The position numbers and the translations under genes are program-made. Below are positions 1 to 5,742 of a stretch of DNA of 17,717 nucleotides, piece by piece. This DNA is from JBBREP01 sp036501845 (GTDB taxonomy: Bacteria; Actinomycetota; Acidimicrobiia; IMCC26256; PALSA-610). The DNA is taken from positions 1 to 17,717 of the forward strand of contig DASXZO010000048.1 in the NCBI GenBank assembly GCA_036501845.1. Direction: 5' to 3'. The stretch's first letter is position 1, and every line of letters starts with the position of its first letter. The notes under the pieces are model-generated. The model made no database searches. It was not told the origin of the DNA and was given only the letters and a program-made list of their open reading frames with translations.

Positions 1-312
1 CCCGAACCGAGTCGGCGCGTGGATTTCAGATGACGGATCGGCGCGGAGGCTGTCTCTAATCCGTTTGGATGATTGTTCAGCACTGGTCGCGCTGCGCGGA
101 CCTGCTGCAAGCAGTCAGTCGCCGCGGGGCCTCCTTGTCCAAAGCCGCGCAATCCTGATCGGCGCCGGCACGCCGCCGGACGCTCCGGTGAGTCAAATCA
201 AAACAGGTACTCCGTGAGCACTTGTGACAAATCCGTGACACTGGGGCGGTCGAAGCCAGTCATTCACGAACGAACGCAGCGCTGACCAGGGCACGAACCG
301 CTGGCGAGCGAG
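1..312. other. Stretch without a supported gene
   Basis: No convincing coding region, RNA or repeat is seen here. A 70-codon open frame at 73-285 has low-complexity Arg/Ser/Pro-rich content, no recognisable domain and no start-site signal, so it is not called. The segment at about 200-250 is locally AT-richer and holds the direct repeat GTGACA-N5-GTGACA (about 225-241), which could be promoter or operator sequence for something, but no gene follows it on the plus strand before the ASCH gene. Sequence just below 313 is the downstream flank of the tRNA-Gly gene. No clear T-tract terminator is visible. Confidence 0.5.
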
Positions 313-383
313 AGCGGGTGACGGGAATCGAACCCGCATGACCAGCTTGGAAGGCTGGGACTCTGCCATTGAGCTACACCCGC
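313..383 (-). tRNA. tRNA-Gly (anticodon TCC)
   Basis: Read on the minus strand this 71-base segment folds as a complete cloverleaf. The acceptor stem is GCGGGTG paired with CACCCGC, with discriminator T. The anticodon stem is CCAGC/GCTGG with loop CTTCCAA, giving anticodon TCC for glycine codons GGA/GGG. The T arm contains GGTTCGATTCC. The CCA end is not encoded. A TACGCT box (minus strand 399-394) ends ten bases before the mature 5' end and could be the -10 element. This promoter region overlaps the start of the divergent ASCH gene. Confidence 0.95.
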
Positions 384-406
384 GAGGTGGGTGAGCGTAT
401 CGGGCC

Positions 407-412
407 TAGCGT
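407..412 (+). promoter_or_regulatory. Candidate -10 box for a leaderless ASCH-domain mRNA
   Basis: TAGCGT lies exactly 6 bases before the ATG at 419. This matches the actinobacterial TAnnnT -10 pattern, so transcription would begin at or next to the start codon. No good -35 is visible and no Shine-Dalgarno sequence precedes the ATG. The same spacing recurs before several other genes of the window. Confidence 0.5.
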
Positions 413-418
413 TTTTCG

Positions 419-712
419 ATGGTGCTGTTCGGAAAGCGGTCGCACGACGCGGTCGCGGCGGGGGAGTTGACGGTGACGTTCCGCCTCTGGACTCGGCCCA
501 AGGTGAAGGTGGGCGGTCGCTACGCAGAAGGTCCGGCCATGATCGAGGTCGACGCGATCGAGCTCGTTCCGTTCGGCACCATCTCGCTCGCCGACGCGCG
601 CCGCTCGGGTTCCGCCGACCTCGAGTCACTGCGCGCGATCACCGCCCACGCCGGCCCGGTGCACGACGACACGCTCGTGTACCGCATCGACTTCCACCTC
701 GTCGACCCATGA
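419..712 (+). CDS. ASCH-domain (PUA-like) protein
   Basis: Encodes 97 residues. The N-terminal half (about 15-60) reads as an ASCH/PUA-like beta-barrel: a strand TVTFRLW, then RPKVKVGGRY (the basic, Gly-containing turn typical of ASCH), then a strand MIEVDAIELVPF. It is followed by a helix starting LADARRSGSADLESLR and an end strand LVYRIDFHLV. ASCH proteins are small RNA-binding or nucleotide-related proteins. The substrate of this subgroup is not known to me, so only the domain is claimed. The ATG at 419 is chosen because a TAGCGT box sits 6 bases upstream. An overlapping frame from 391 on the same strand and the minus-strand frames look like GC shadows. The gene is divergent from tRNA-Gly and ends just before a strong hairpin. 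Confidence 0.7.
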   Translation: MVLFGKRSHDAVAAGELTVTFRLWTRPKVKVGGRYAEGPAMIEVDAIELVPFGTISLADARRSGSADLESLRAITAHAGPVHDDTLVYRIDFHLVDP

Positions 713-713
713 G

Positions 714-758
714 CGTTTGGCAATTTTGTCGCGCGAGGTGCTGCGAAATTGCCAAACG
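714..758. terminator. Large hairpin downstream of the ASCH gene
   Basis: Perfect 13-bp inverted repeat: CGTTTGGCAATTT at 714-726 and its complement at 746-758, separated by 19 bases. Within the loop CGC (730-732) can pair with GCG (743-745). It starts 2 bases after the ASCH stop codon and ends 39 bases before the hydrolase ATG, so a terminator role is likely, although no T-tract follows. Its outer ends GTTTGGC...GCCAAAC and overall size match the hairpin at 6717-6762. Confidence 0.6.
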
Positions 759-797
759 GGTGGCACGGCGACGGCGTGCGGTGCAAGCCTGCGCTCC

Positions 798-1520
798 ATG
801 ACTGCGACAATCGTTCTCGTGCACGGCGCGTGGCACGGTGCATGGTGCTGGGACCGGCTGACGCCGTTGCTCGACGACGCTGGCGTCGCGTCGATCGCGG
901 TCGACCTTCCCGGGCACGGGAACGACCCGGGACCGTTCACCGACCTGCACGGCGACGCCGACCGCGTGCGCGCGGTGCTCGACGGTGTGGACGGCGACGT
1001 GGTGCTGGTCGGGCACTCCTACGGCGGGTGCGTGATCACCGACGCTGGTGCGCATCCCGACGTGCGCCACCTCGTGTATGTGGCCGCGTTCCCGCTCCAG
1101 GCCGACGAGTCGGCCGCCAACGCGGCTGCGGAACTCGCCGCCGCCGAGGGCGTGGAAACCCCCGAACTCGGGCTCGCAAACGCAATGCAGATCGGCGACG
1201 ACGGCATGTGCACGCTCGCGGCCGACGGCGTGGCGGCATACCTCTACAACACCTGCGATGCCGAGACGCAGGCTTGGGCCGCACGGCAACTCTGCCCGCA
1301 ACCGCTGGCGACGTTCACGCAGACGCCACGCGCCGTCGCGTGGCGCGAGCGGCCGTCGACCTACATGTTGTGCGAGCAAGACCTCGGCGTGCCCGCCGCG
1401 CTGCAGCGGATCCTCGCGCGGCGCTGCACCAACACTGTGACGTTGCCGACGGATCACTCGCCGTTCGCGGGCCGCCCCGATCTGGTGGCGCCGACGCTCA
1501 TCGACCTCGCCCGCAACTGA
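798..1520 (+). CDS. Alpha/beta hydrolase, methylesterase-like
   Basis: Encodes 240 residues of the compact alpha/beta-hydrolase type related to plant methyl-salicylate esterases and bacterial EstC-like esterases. HGAWHGAW (9-16) forms the oxyanion-hole strand-loop, and the nucleophile elbow GHSYGG places Ser74. An acid residue is likely at Asp195 (CEQDLGVP), and the catalytic histidine is His220 in TDHSPF. The length is typical for this family, with no signal peptide, so it is probably a cytosolic esterase or lyase-like enzyme of unknown substrate. The ATG at 798 is chosen because the first strand TATIVLVHG begins there. An upstream in-frame TTG at 717 would run through the hairpin and is rejected. 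A weak AAGCCT box lies 7 bases before the ATG. The gene converges on the GNAT gene, with 28 bases between them. Confidence 0.88.
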   Translation: MTATIVLVHGAWHGAWCWDRLTPLLDDAGVASIAVDLPGHGNDPGPFTDLHGDADRVRAVLDGVDGDVVLVGHSYGGCVITDAGAHPDVRHLVYVAAFPLQADESAANAAAELAAAEGVETPELGLANAMQIGDDGMCTLAADGVAAYLYNTCDAETQAWAARQLCPQPLATFTQTPRAVAWRERPSTYMLCEQDLGVPAALQRILARRCTNTVTLPTDHSPFAGRPDLVAPTLIDLARN

Positions 1521-1548
1521 CCTCGCCCGCCGCGCGGCACCCGAAAAT

Positions 1549-2403
1549 TCAGCGGGGGCGGCGCAGGCACGCCGACGTGTAACGAGGCACGAAGCCGGCG
1601 CGCTCGACATTGCGTGCCGACGCGCTGCCCGGCGTGGCGGTGACGAGTGCGAGATCGGCGCCGAGGTCGCGCGCCAGCGCGAGGCGGAACGCGACGCAGT
1701 CGGCCTGCACGCCACGCGCGCGCTGGTCGGGTAGCACGCCCATGCCGCCAAATGTGGCGACGCCGTCGTGCACGATCACCGAGCACACACCCACGGTCAC
1801 TCCGTCGCGCCGCGCGAGGAAGTCGTGCGCGCCCGGAACCGAGTTGCGCGCTTCGAGCGCGTGATCGAGCGGGGCAGCCGGCGCGTCGCTCGCAATGGCG
1901 CGATGCACGGCGGCCCATTGCACGAACGTGGCGCGGGTATCCACTTTGTCGAACTGTGTGAAGCCTCCGTCCCGCGCGTCGCCAAGCAGTTCCGGCGATT
2001 CGATCGCACGCGTGAACGCGGTGCGAAACCACGCCACCGCGAAGCCCCGCTCCGAGGCGCGAGCGCGCAGGCGGTCGTCGGCGTAGGGGCACAACTCGAT
2101 CTCTGCGGGCATGCGCCGTTCGTCGAAGAAATCGACCACGAAGTCGACGTCGTCAGCATCAGCGTCCGCAGCCACGCCCATCCCGATCGCCCGGTTCACG
2201 AACAGCCCCGGGCCGGTGTGGACCACCACTCCGCCGGCGCGCGGCTCCGCGGCCGCGCTGGTTGACGCATCGAGCGCGCGCATCGCGGCCGCGAGCGCGC
2301 GCCCGTCGTGCGCGAGCTCGCGCTCGACGCGTCGCACCAGCTCGTCAGTGATCAGCACGCCATCCACCACCACAGCGCCTTCAGAATCGCACACGCGGGG
2401 CAT
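1549..2403 (-). CDS. GNAT-family acetyltransferase
   Basis: Encodes 284 residues from the ATG at 2403. The C-terminal half (about 150-280) is a GNAT fold. A strand VGVCSVIVHDGVATFGGMGVLP leads to the acetyl-CoA pyrophosphate loop DQRARGVQADCV (225-237), then a helix and LALVTATPGSASARNVERAGFVPRYTS, the usual strand-Asn-Glu-x-Ala-Gly-Phe ending. The N-terminal half (VVVDGVLITDELVRR...) may be a degenerate second GNAT lobe, as in tandem-GNAT proteins. The acceptor substrate is unknown. An ATG at 2481 would add 26 Pro/Gly-rich residues with no fold support and would overlap the promoter of the next gene, so 2403 is preferred. No clear ribosome-binding site or -10 box distinguishes the start. Confidence 0.78.
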   Translation of the reverse strand: MPRVCDSEGAVVVDGVLITDELVRRVERELAHDGRALAAAMRALDASTSAAAEPRAGGVVVHTGPGLFVNRAIGMGVAADADADDVDFVVDFFDERRMPAEIELCPYADDRLRARASERGFAVAWFRTAFTRAIESPELLGDARDGGFTQFDKVDTRATFVQWAAVHRAIASDAPAAPLDHALEARNSVPGAHDFLARRDGVTVGVCSVIVHDGVATFGGMGVLPDQRARGVQADCVAFRLALARDLGADLALVTATPGSASARNVERAGFVPRYTSACLRRPR

Positions 2404-2482
2404 GGAGCCCGCCCCCCAACCGGGGGACACCGCGCCGAGGGTGCCCACTCCGGGTCGCGATCGGGGAGAGGGGCACGCCATC

Positions 2483-2488
2483 TACCAT
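2483..2488 (+). promoter_or_regulatory. Candidate -10 box for the lipoprotein gene (leaderless)
   Basis: TACCAT lies exactly 6 bases before the GTG at 2495. The nearest purine-rich stretch (GGGGAGAGGGG) is about 25 bases upstream, too far for a Shine-Dalgarno. A leaderless start at the GTG is therefore the simplest reading. Confidence 0.5.
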
Positions 2489-2494
2489 CAGTGC

Positions 2495-3070
2495 GTGCTT
2501 CCCTCACTGCGAACTTCACACTCGTTGCGCGCAATTGCCATCGGGTTGATCGCGGTGGCTGCAGCCGCGTGCGGCTCGTCGTCCACCAACAACGCCAAGG
2601 CGGCCGGCCCCACGACCACCACGTATCCCGCGGTCATCAAGGTGGGCCCCGATCCGTCGGTCTCGTCGAAGATGGTGTGCGGCACCGACGGCCAGGCCGT
2701 GATCGCCGCGGCGCTCAACGAGACGCCCACCAAGGTGACCACGCCCACCTGGGCCAACGACGTCTATTCGTGCACCTACGTGTACAAGGCCGGCACGATG
2801 AGCATCTCGGTGAAGGAGCTCACCACCCGGGCCGCCACCACGGCCTACTTCAACTCACTCAAGCAGCAGTACGGGGTGAAGGAGTCGTTCGAGCTCGCCC
2901 AGGGCGCGTTCGTGTCGCCCCACGGTGTCGCCGTCACCCGCAAGGACTACAAGGTGCTCACGGTCGACCCCACGAAGCTCCCCGCGAAGTTCGGTGAGCC
3001 GCCCACCACGCTCGACAACGTGAGTGTGCAATCCGCGGTTGCGTTGATGGGTTGCTGGACCGGCGCCTGA
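2495..3070 (+). CDS. Small secreted lipoprotein of unknown function
   Basis: Encodes 191 residues from GTG 2495. The N-terminus is a lipoprotein signal: basic and polar residues (RTSHSLR), a hydrophobic stretch AIAIGLIAVAAAA, then Cys26 followed by GSSSTNN. The lipobox AAAC is weak (Ala rather than Leu at -3) but acceptable for actinobacteria. After a Ser/Thr/Pro-rich linker, the mature domain (about 50-190) is a small alpha/beta protein with three further cysteines (MVCGTDG, YSCTYVY and MGCWTGA near the C-terminus), so a disulfide is possible. The overall look resembles the mycobacterial DUF3558-type lipoproteins, but I do not recognise the family with confidence. It probably sits on the outer face of the cytoplasmic membrane. 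It converges on the MerR gene. Confidence 0.75.
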   Translation: MLPSLRTSHSLRAIAIGLIAVAAAACGSSSTNNAKAAGPTTTTYPAVIKVGPDPSVSSKMVCGTDGQAVIAAALNETPTKVTTPTWANDVYSCTYVYKAGTMSISVKELTTRAATTAYFNSLKQQYGVKESFELAQGAFVSPHGVAVTRKDYKVLTVDPTKLPAKFGEPPTTLDNVSVQSAVALMGCWTGA

Positions 3071-3102
3071 TCGCACCGCGCGGGAAGGCAGTGCGCGTCA
3101 AC

Positions 3103-3882
3103 TCAATGTCGCGACAACTTGGCGCTCGCCGCAAGCTTCTGCAACGCCCGCTCCATCTCCTGGGCGAGGATCAGGGCTGAAGCGTCGAGCGCGATCGGGC
3201 GTACCGACTCGAGCGCGACCGCAACCTCATCAGGGCGGCCCTCGCCGGCGAACGACGTGCCGGTCTCGTGCAGGAACAGGTCGACAAGGTCTTCGGCTGC
3301 CTTGGCGAGGCGCTTGCGGAGCAGCGCGTCGGCGCGCCGGGCCACGTCGACGGTGACGCCCGCGTCGATCAACCGCAGCATGAGGTCGAGCAGTGCGGGG
3401 CTCACGGCGACGAAGCGCCCGTCGTCGAGCCGTTCGAGCACACCCGAATCGACCAGCTCGCCGACGAGGCGGCGCGGCCGTCGACCGAGCAGCGAGTGCA
3501 CCTCGGCGAGCGTCATCGTGGCGGGCTGCTCGTCGACCCAGCGGTTGCGCAGCACCTCGTCGAGACCGAGAAAGTCGGTCACCGAGCGTGCGTGCTCGCC
3601 GTCGCGCCCGACGAGCCGTTTGATCGCCTCGAGCTTGAGCCCGCGTTCTTGCAACGACGCGATCACTCGCAAGCGCACGAGGTGTTCGGTGCTGTAGCGG
3701 GCGTCGCGACCGACGTGGCGGGGCTTCGGCAACACGTGCTGCGACTGGTAGTAGCGGATCGTGCGCGGCGTGACGCCGGTCTGTTCGGCCAACTCGTCGA
3801 GGCTCAGCTCGTCGGCCGCGGCATCGGCTGCACCCGGGTCGGCGGTGTCGACCTCCTCGGGCTTCACATGCGTGCTCGCCAT
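3103..3882 (-). CDS. MerR-family transcriptional regulator
   Basis: Encodes 259 residues from the ATG at 3882 (a GTG codon sits directly upstream at 3885). After an acidic Ala-rich tail, a MerR winged helix-turn-helix begins near residue 27: LSLDELAEQTGVTPRTIRYYQSQHVLPKPRHVGRDARYSTEHLVRL in outline, with the diagnostic RTIRYY and RxxRxYS elements. The region after about 95 (second helical block plus LLGRRPRRLVGELVDSGVLERL) looks like a further winged-helix segment, then a long helical effector domain to the end. No cysteine metal-binding cluster is seen, so a metal or redox sensor is unlikely; an organic ligand is inferred. It is divergent from the diiron oxygenase, which it probably controls, along with itself, through the palindromes in the shared 84-bp gap. 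Confidence 0.88.
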   Translation of the reverse strand: MASTHVKPEEVDTADPGAADAAADELSLDELAEQTGVTPRTIRYYQSQHVLPKPRHVGRDARYSTEHLVRLRVIASLQERGLKLEAIKRLVGRDGEHARSVTDFLGLDEVLRNRWVDEQPATMTLAEVHSLLGRRPRRLVGELVDSGVLERLDDGRFVAVSPALLDLMLRLIDAGVTVDVARRADALLRKRLAKAAEDLVDLFLHETGTSFAGEGRPDEVAVALESVRPIALDASALILAQEMERALQKLAASAKLSRH

Positions 3883-3888
3883 CACCTG

Positions 3889-3894
3889 ACTCTA
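3889..3894 (-). promoter_or_regulatory. Candidate leaderless -10 box for the MerR gene
   Basis: On the minus strand TAGAGT (3894 to 3889) ends 6 bases before the ATG at 3882. This is an alternative or second promoter to the TTGACA/TAATCT pair further upstream. Confidence 0.4.
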
Positions 3895-3905
3895 GGTTCT
3901 CACAA

Positions 3906-3923
3906 TTGCAGTAAACACTGCAA
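3906..3923. promoter_or_regulatory. Operator-like palindrome 1
   Basis: TTGCAGT (3906-3912) and ACTGCAA (3917-3923) form a 7-bp inverted repeat around AAAC. Its core CAGTAAACACTG (3909-3920) differs at one base from the core of palindrome 2, and the centres are 27 bases apart. It lies over the expected start of a MerR-gene transcript made from the TTGACA/TAATCT promoter, where binding would block initiation. Confidence 0.65.
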
Positions 3924-3951
3924 AGATTATCTTGACAGTGAACACTGTCAA
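3924..3951 (-). promoter_or_regulatory. Promoter of the MerR gene, -35 TTGACA / -10 TAATCT
   Basis: On the minus strand a consensus TTGACA (3951-3946) is followed after 16 bases by TAATCT (3929-3924). The -35 is one arm of palindrome 2. Initiation would be expected near 3917, giving a leader of about 35 bases running across palindrome 1. Confidence 0.5.
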
Positions 3952-3952
3952 G
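3931..3952. promoter_or_regulatory. Operator-like palindrome 2, holding two opposed -35 elements
   Basis: CTTGACAGTG (3931-3940) and CACTGTCAAG (3943-3952) form a perfect 10-bp inverted repeat around AA. Each arm contains TTGACA, one per strand, so a protein bound here would cover the -35 elements of both divergent genes at once. The core is CAGTGAACACTG (3936-3947). Confidence 0.75.
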
Positions 3953-3960
3953 GTCATGGT
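3932..3960 (+). promoter_or_regulatory. Promoter of the diiron oxygenase, -35 TTGACA / -10 CATGGT
   Basis: TTGACA (3932-3937), a 17-base spacer and CATGGT (3955-3960) end 6 bases before the ATG at 3967, so the mRNA is probably leaderless. The 17-base spacer is normal rather than the 19-20 bases of promoters that MerR proteins activate by untwisting. The operator overlaps the -35. Both facts suggest repression rather than classic MerR activation. Confidence 0.55.
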
Positions 3961-3966
3961 ATTCGT

Positions 3967-4848
3967 ATGGAGACCAACACCGCCCTCAAGGCCCGCCAGC
4001 TCGTGGCCGCGTCGCAGCGGACCACCCTCGACCCGTTCACCGAAGTGGATTGGAGCCTGCCCATCGACGACCAGGCCTTCCACCTCCCGCCCGACAAGCT
4101 CCCGCTCTACGGCACGCCCGCCTGGGCTGCGATGACCGAAACGGAGCGCCACGCCTACAGCCGCCACGAGTGCGCGGCGCTGTGCGCGGCCGGTATCTGG
4201 TTCGAGAACATGCTCATGCAGACCGTGCTGCGCCACCTTTCTCAACTGCCCGTGACCGATCCGGCGCACCGCTACTTGCTCGTGGAAGTGGCCGACGAGT
4301 GCCGCCACTCGATGATGTTCGGCGAATACATCCGCCGCGCCGACACGCCGGCCTACGCACCCGACTGCTCGCTCGTCGAAGTGTTCGGTCCGGCCGATAC
4401 GTTGCCGGGTGGTCGCGCGATGGCGTACCTGCTCATCCTCGCGGTGGAGGAGCTGCTCGACGTGTGCAACCGGGCGACGATGCGCGACGAGCGCGTGCAT
4501 CCGGTGTCGCGACAGATGGCGAAGCTGCATGTGCTCGAAGAGGCGCGTCACGTGAGCTTTGCCAAGACCTACCTCGCCGAGTTGTGGCCCACGTTGCCGG
4601 CCGACGACCGCGCCGCCGCGAGCGCGTTCGCACCGCACGCGGTCGGTTTCGTCGCCGATCTGATGGTGCACGACGGCGTGTACGCCGAACTCGGGGTCGC
4701 CGACGGCGCCGCGATCGCGCACGCCAACCCGCATCACCGTGAGCGCATCGTGGCCGATCTGGCCAAGCTCACGGGCTTCCTCGGCGAACTCGGCGTGATC
4801 GACGACGAGAGCCGAGAGGTGTGGGTGGAACGCGGTCTTGCGGCCTGA
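3967..4848 (+). CDS. AurF/CmlI-type non-heme diiron oxygenase
   Basis: Encodes 293 residues of the AurF family, whose known members oxidise aryl amines to nitro compounds (AurF on p-aminobenzoate, CmlI in chloramphenicol biosynthesis). The expected iron ligands are all visible with matching spacing: a helix-1 Glu (Glu80 in WFENML), Glu111-x2-His114 in DECRHSMMF, Glu161 in VEELL, then His188-x3-Glu192-x2-His195 in HVLEEARH. This extra histidine is the feature that marks AurF-like enzymes. The protein is cytosolic with no signal peptide. The start ATG follows a TTGACA promoter at leaderless spacing. No biosynthetic gene cluster surrounds it, so the natural substrate is unknown; detoxification of an amine or a lipid-related oxidation is possible. 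It is regulated with the divergent MerR gene. Confidence 0.88.
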   Translation: METNTALKARQLVAASQRTTLDPFTEVDWSLPIDDQAFHLPPDKLPLYGTPAWAAMTETERHAYSRHECAALCAAGIWFENMLMQTVLRHLSQLPVTDPAHRYLLVEVADECRHSMMFGEYIRRADTPAYAPDCSLVEVFGPADTLPGGRAMAYLLILAVEELLDVCNRATMRDERVHPVSRQMAKLHVLEEARHVSFAKTYLAELWPTLPADDRAAASAFAPHAVGFVADLMVHDGVYAELGVADGAAIAHANPHHRERIVADLAKLTGFLGELGVIDDESREVWVERGLAA

Positions 4849-5007
4849 ACGCGTCGAACTGGAGTCAACAACCGGTCAACTCGGGCCGGGAAGGGTTGTG
4901 GTGACGGTCGGTCTTGGGACAATGAGCCCGTCGGCACCCAACCTCGCCCGGCCGGGCCGTGCGGCTTCCCAGCAGTCCCGCGCGGTCCGGCCGGACGTGT
5001 TCGTGCG

Positions 5008-5079
5008 TCGGGGAGGCGGGATTTGAACCCGCGACCACCGGCTCCCAAAGCCGGTGCGCTACCGCTGCGCCACTCCCCG
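5008..5079 (-). tRNA. tRNA-Pro (anticodon TGG)
   Basis: Read on the minus strand these 72 bases give a full cloverleaf. The acceptor is CGGGGAG paired with CTCCCCG, with discriminator A. The D arm is GCGC...GCGC, and the anticodon stem is CCGGC/GCCGG with loop TTTGGGA (anticodon TGG). The T arm contains GGTTCAAATCC. CCA is not encoded. A TAGCCT box (minus strand 5095-5090) ends 10 bases before the mature 5' end and could be its -10 element. Flanking bases 4849-5007 and 5080-5175 contain no supported gene. The palindrome GCGCAGCTGCGC near 5106-5117 might terminate the gene upstream of the tRNA. Confidence 0.95.
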
Positions 5080-5175
5080 GATCAGGCCGAGGCTACGCGT
5101 CGTGCGCAGCTGCGCCTCGGGCGGCGAGCGGAGTGCCAGCGGAGCTGTCGGTACCGCGACTGAACCGGAGCAGTA

Positions 5176-5574
5176 TCAGTGCCCGAAGGCGGTGAAGCTG
5201 AGGCCGACGCTCACTACGACGATGCCGAGCAGTCCGTAGAGCGCGGTGCGACGCTCGTAGCTCGCGACCGAGAAGTCGTGATCGCGCGGTTGCCGGCCGC
5301 GGCGACCGGTTCGGTTGTCGCCGTCGAGCACGCGGCGCGTGCGGGCGATCTCTTTGTCGTGAGCCTTGGCGGCCTTCTTCGAGTCGCGTTCTTGGGCCCG
5401 GGCCGCAGCGGCGCGCTCGGCCGCACTCGGCTCGTGATACTTCGCGCCCACTACGAACAGGTCGTCGAGCGGCGACTCCGGATGCGCGCGCCCGCCGCCG
5501 GTGCCCGACTTGGGCGTGTCGCCGCCCTTGTCGTCCGGCTCCTCGTGCTCGTCGCCCGGCCGTGTGGTGCTCAC
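5176..5574 (-). CDS. Unrecognised C-tail-anchored membrane protein
   Basis: Encodes 132 residues from GTG 5574. Residues 1-35 are acidic and Gly/Pro-rich, so probably disordered. Residues 36-50 contain a more conserved-looking patch, DDLFVVGAKYHEPS. About 50-85 is an Ala/Arg/Lys/Glu-rich probable coiled helix, and 86-108 is basic. Residues 110-130 (TALYGLLGIVVVSVGLSFTAF) form one membrane span, leaving two residues after it, so the protein would be anchored by its C-terminus with the bulk in the cytoplasm. I do not recognise the family. GTG 5574 is preferred over the ATG at 5637 because TAACCT lies 7 bases before it, and because the longer start would run across the region upstream of the divergent oxidoreductase. 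Confidence 0.65.
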   Translation of the reverse strand: MSTTRPGDEHEEPDDKGGDTPKSGTGGGRAHPESPLDDLFVVGAKYHEPSAAERAAAARAQERDSKKAAKAHDKEIARTRRVLDGDNRTGRRGRQPRDHDFSVASYERRTALYGLLGIVVVSVGLSFTAFGH

Positions 5575-5581
5575 TTCCGTC

Positions 5582-5587
5582 AGGTTA
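5582..5587 (-). promoter_or_regulatory. Candidate -10 box for the tail-anchored protein gene
   Basis: On the minus strand TAACCT (5587 to 5582) ends 7 bases before GTG 5574, consistent with a leaderless start. It helps decide between the two possible starts of the gene. Confidence 0.4.
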
Positions 5588-5635
5588 CTGGCGGTCGTGC
5601 GGCGCGCAATCAGCGAATCTGTAGCGTCTGCGCCC

Positions 5636-5739
5636 ATGCCCGAGAACGAGCCGAGCGACCGCGAACCGCAAGCGTCGAGTCAGCGATGACGGAGCGAGGG
5701 AAGGCCCACCGGTCCGTGAGCGAAGCGAACAAGAGGTAG
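5636..5739 (+). other. Two overlapping 17-codon ORFs upstream of the quinone oxidoreductase
   Basis: ATG 5636 opens a 17-residue frame (MPENEPSDREPQASSQR) that stops at 5687-5689. It overlaps by ATGA the ATG at 5686 of a second 17-residue frame (MTERGKAHRSVSEANKR), whose TAG at 5737-5739 is 3 bases before the oxidoreductase ATG. A TAGCGT box (5622-5627) lies 8 bases before the first ATG. They may be translated leader peptides, or simply an intergenic repeat that happens to be open. No function is claimed. Confidence 0.25.
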
Positions 5740-5742
5740 GAC

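Noticed and set aside
73..285. 70-codon open frame on plus strand
   Set aside because: Composition is low-complexity and basic, no domain or start signal, and it lies in a region with no coding bias.
264..629. 121-codon minus-strand frame across tRNA-Gly
   Set aside because: It runs through the tRNA gene and the ASCH gene; a GC-rich shadow with Arg/Ser/Pro-rich content.
1521..1548. Possible terminator between hydrolase and GNAT genes
   Set aside because: CGCCC and GGGCG could pair, but the stem is short, GC-rich by background, and runs into coding sequence.
639..1751. 370-codon minus-strand frame opposite the hydrolase
   Set aside because: Antisense shadow of a well-supported alpha/beta hydrolase; no recognisable motif.
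2404..2481. Longer N-terminus for the GNAT protein (ATG 2481)
   Set aside because: Adds a Pro/Gly-rich stretch without fold support and collides with the promoter of the lipoprotein gene.
3071..3102. Possible terminator between lipoprotein and MerR genes (CGCAC/GTGCG)
   Set aside because: Only a 5-bp stem with a 14-base loop, too weak to call.
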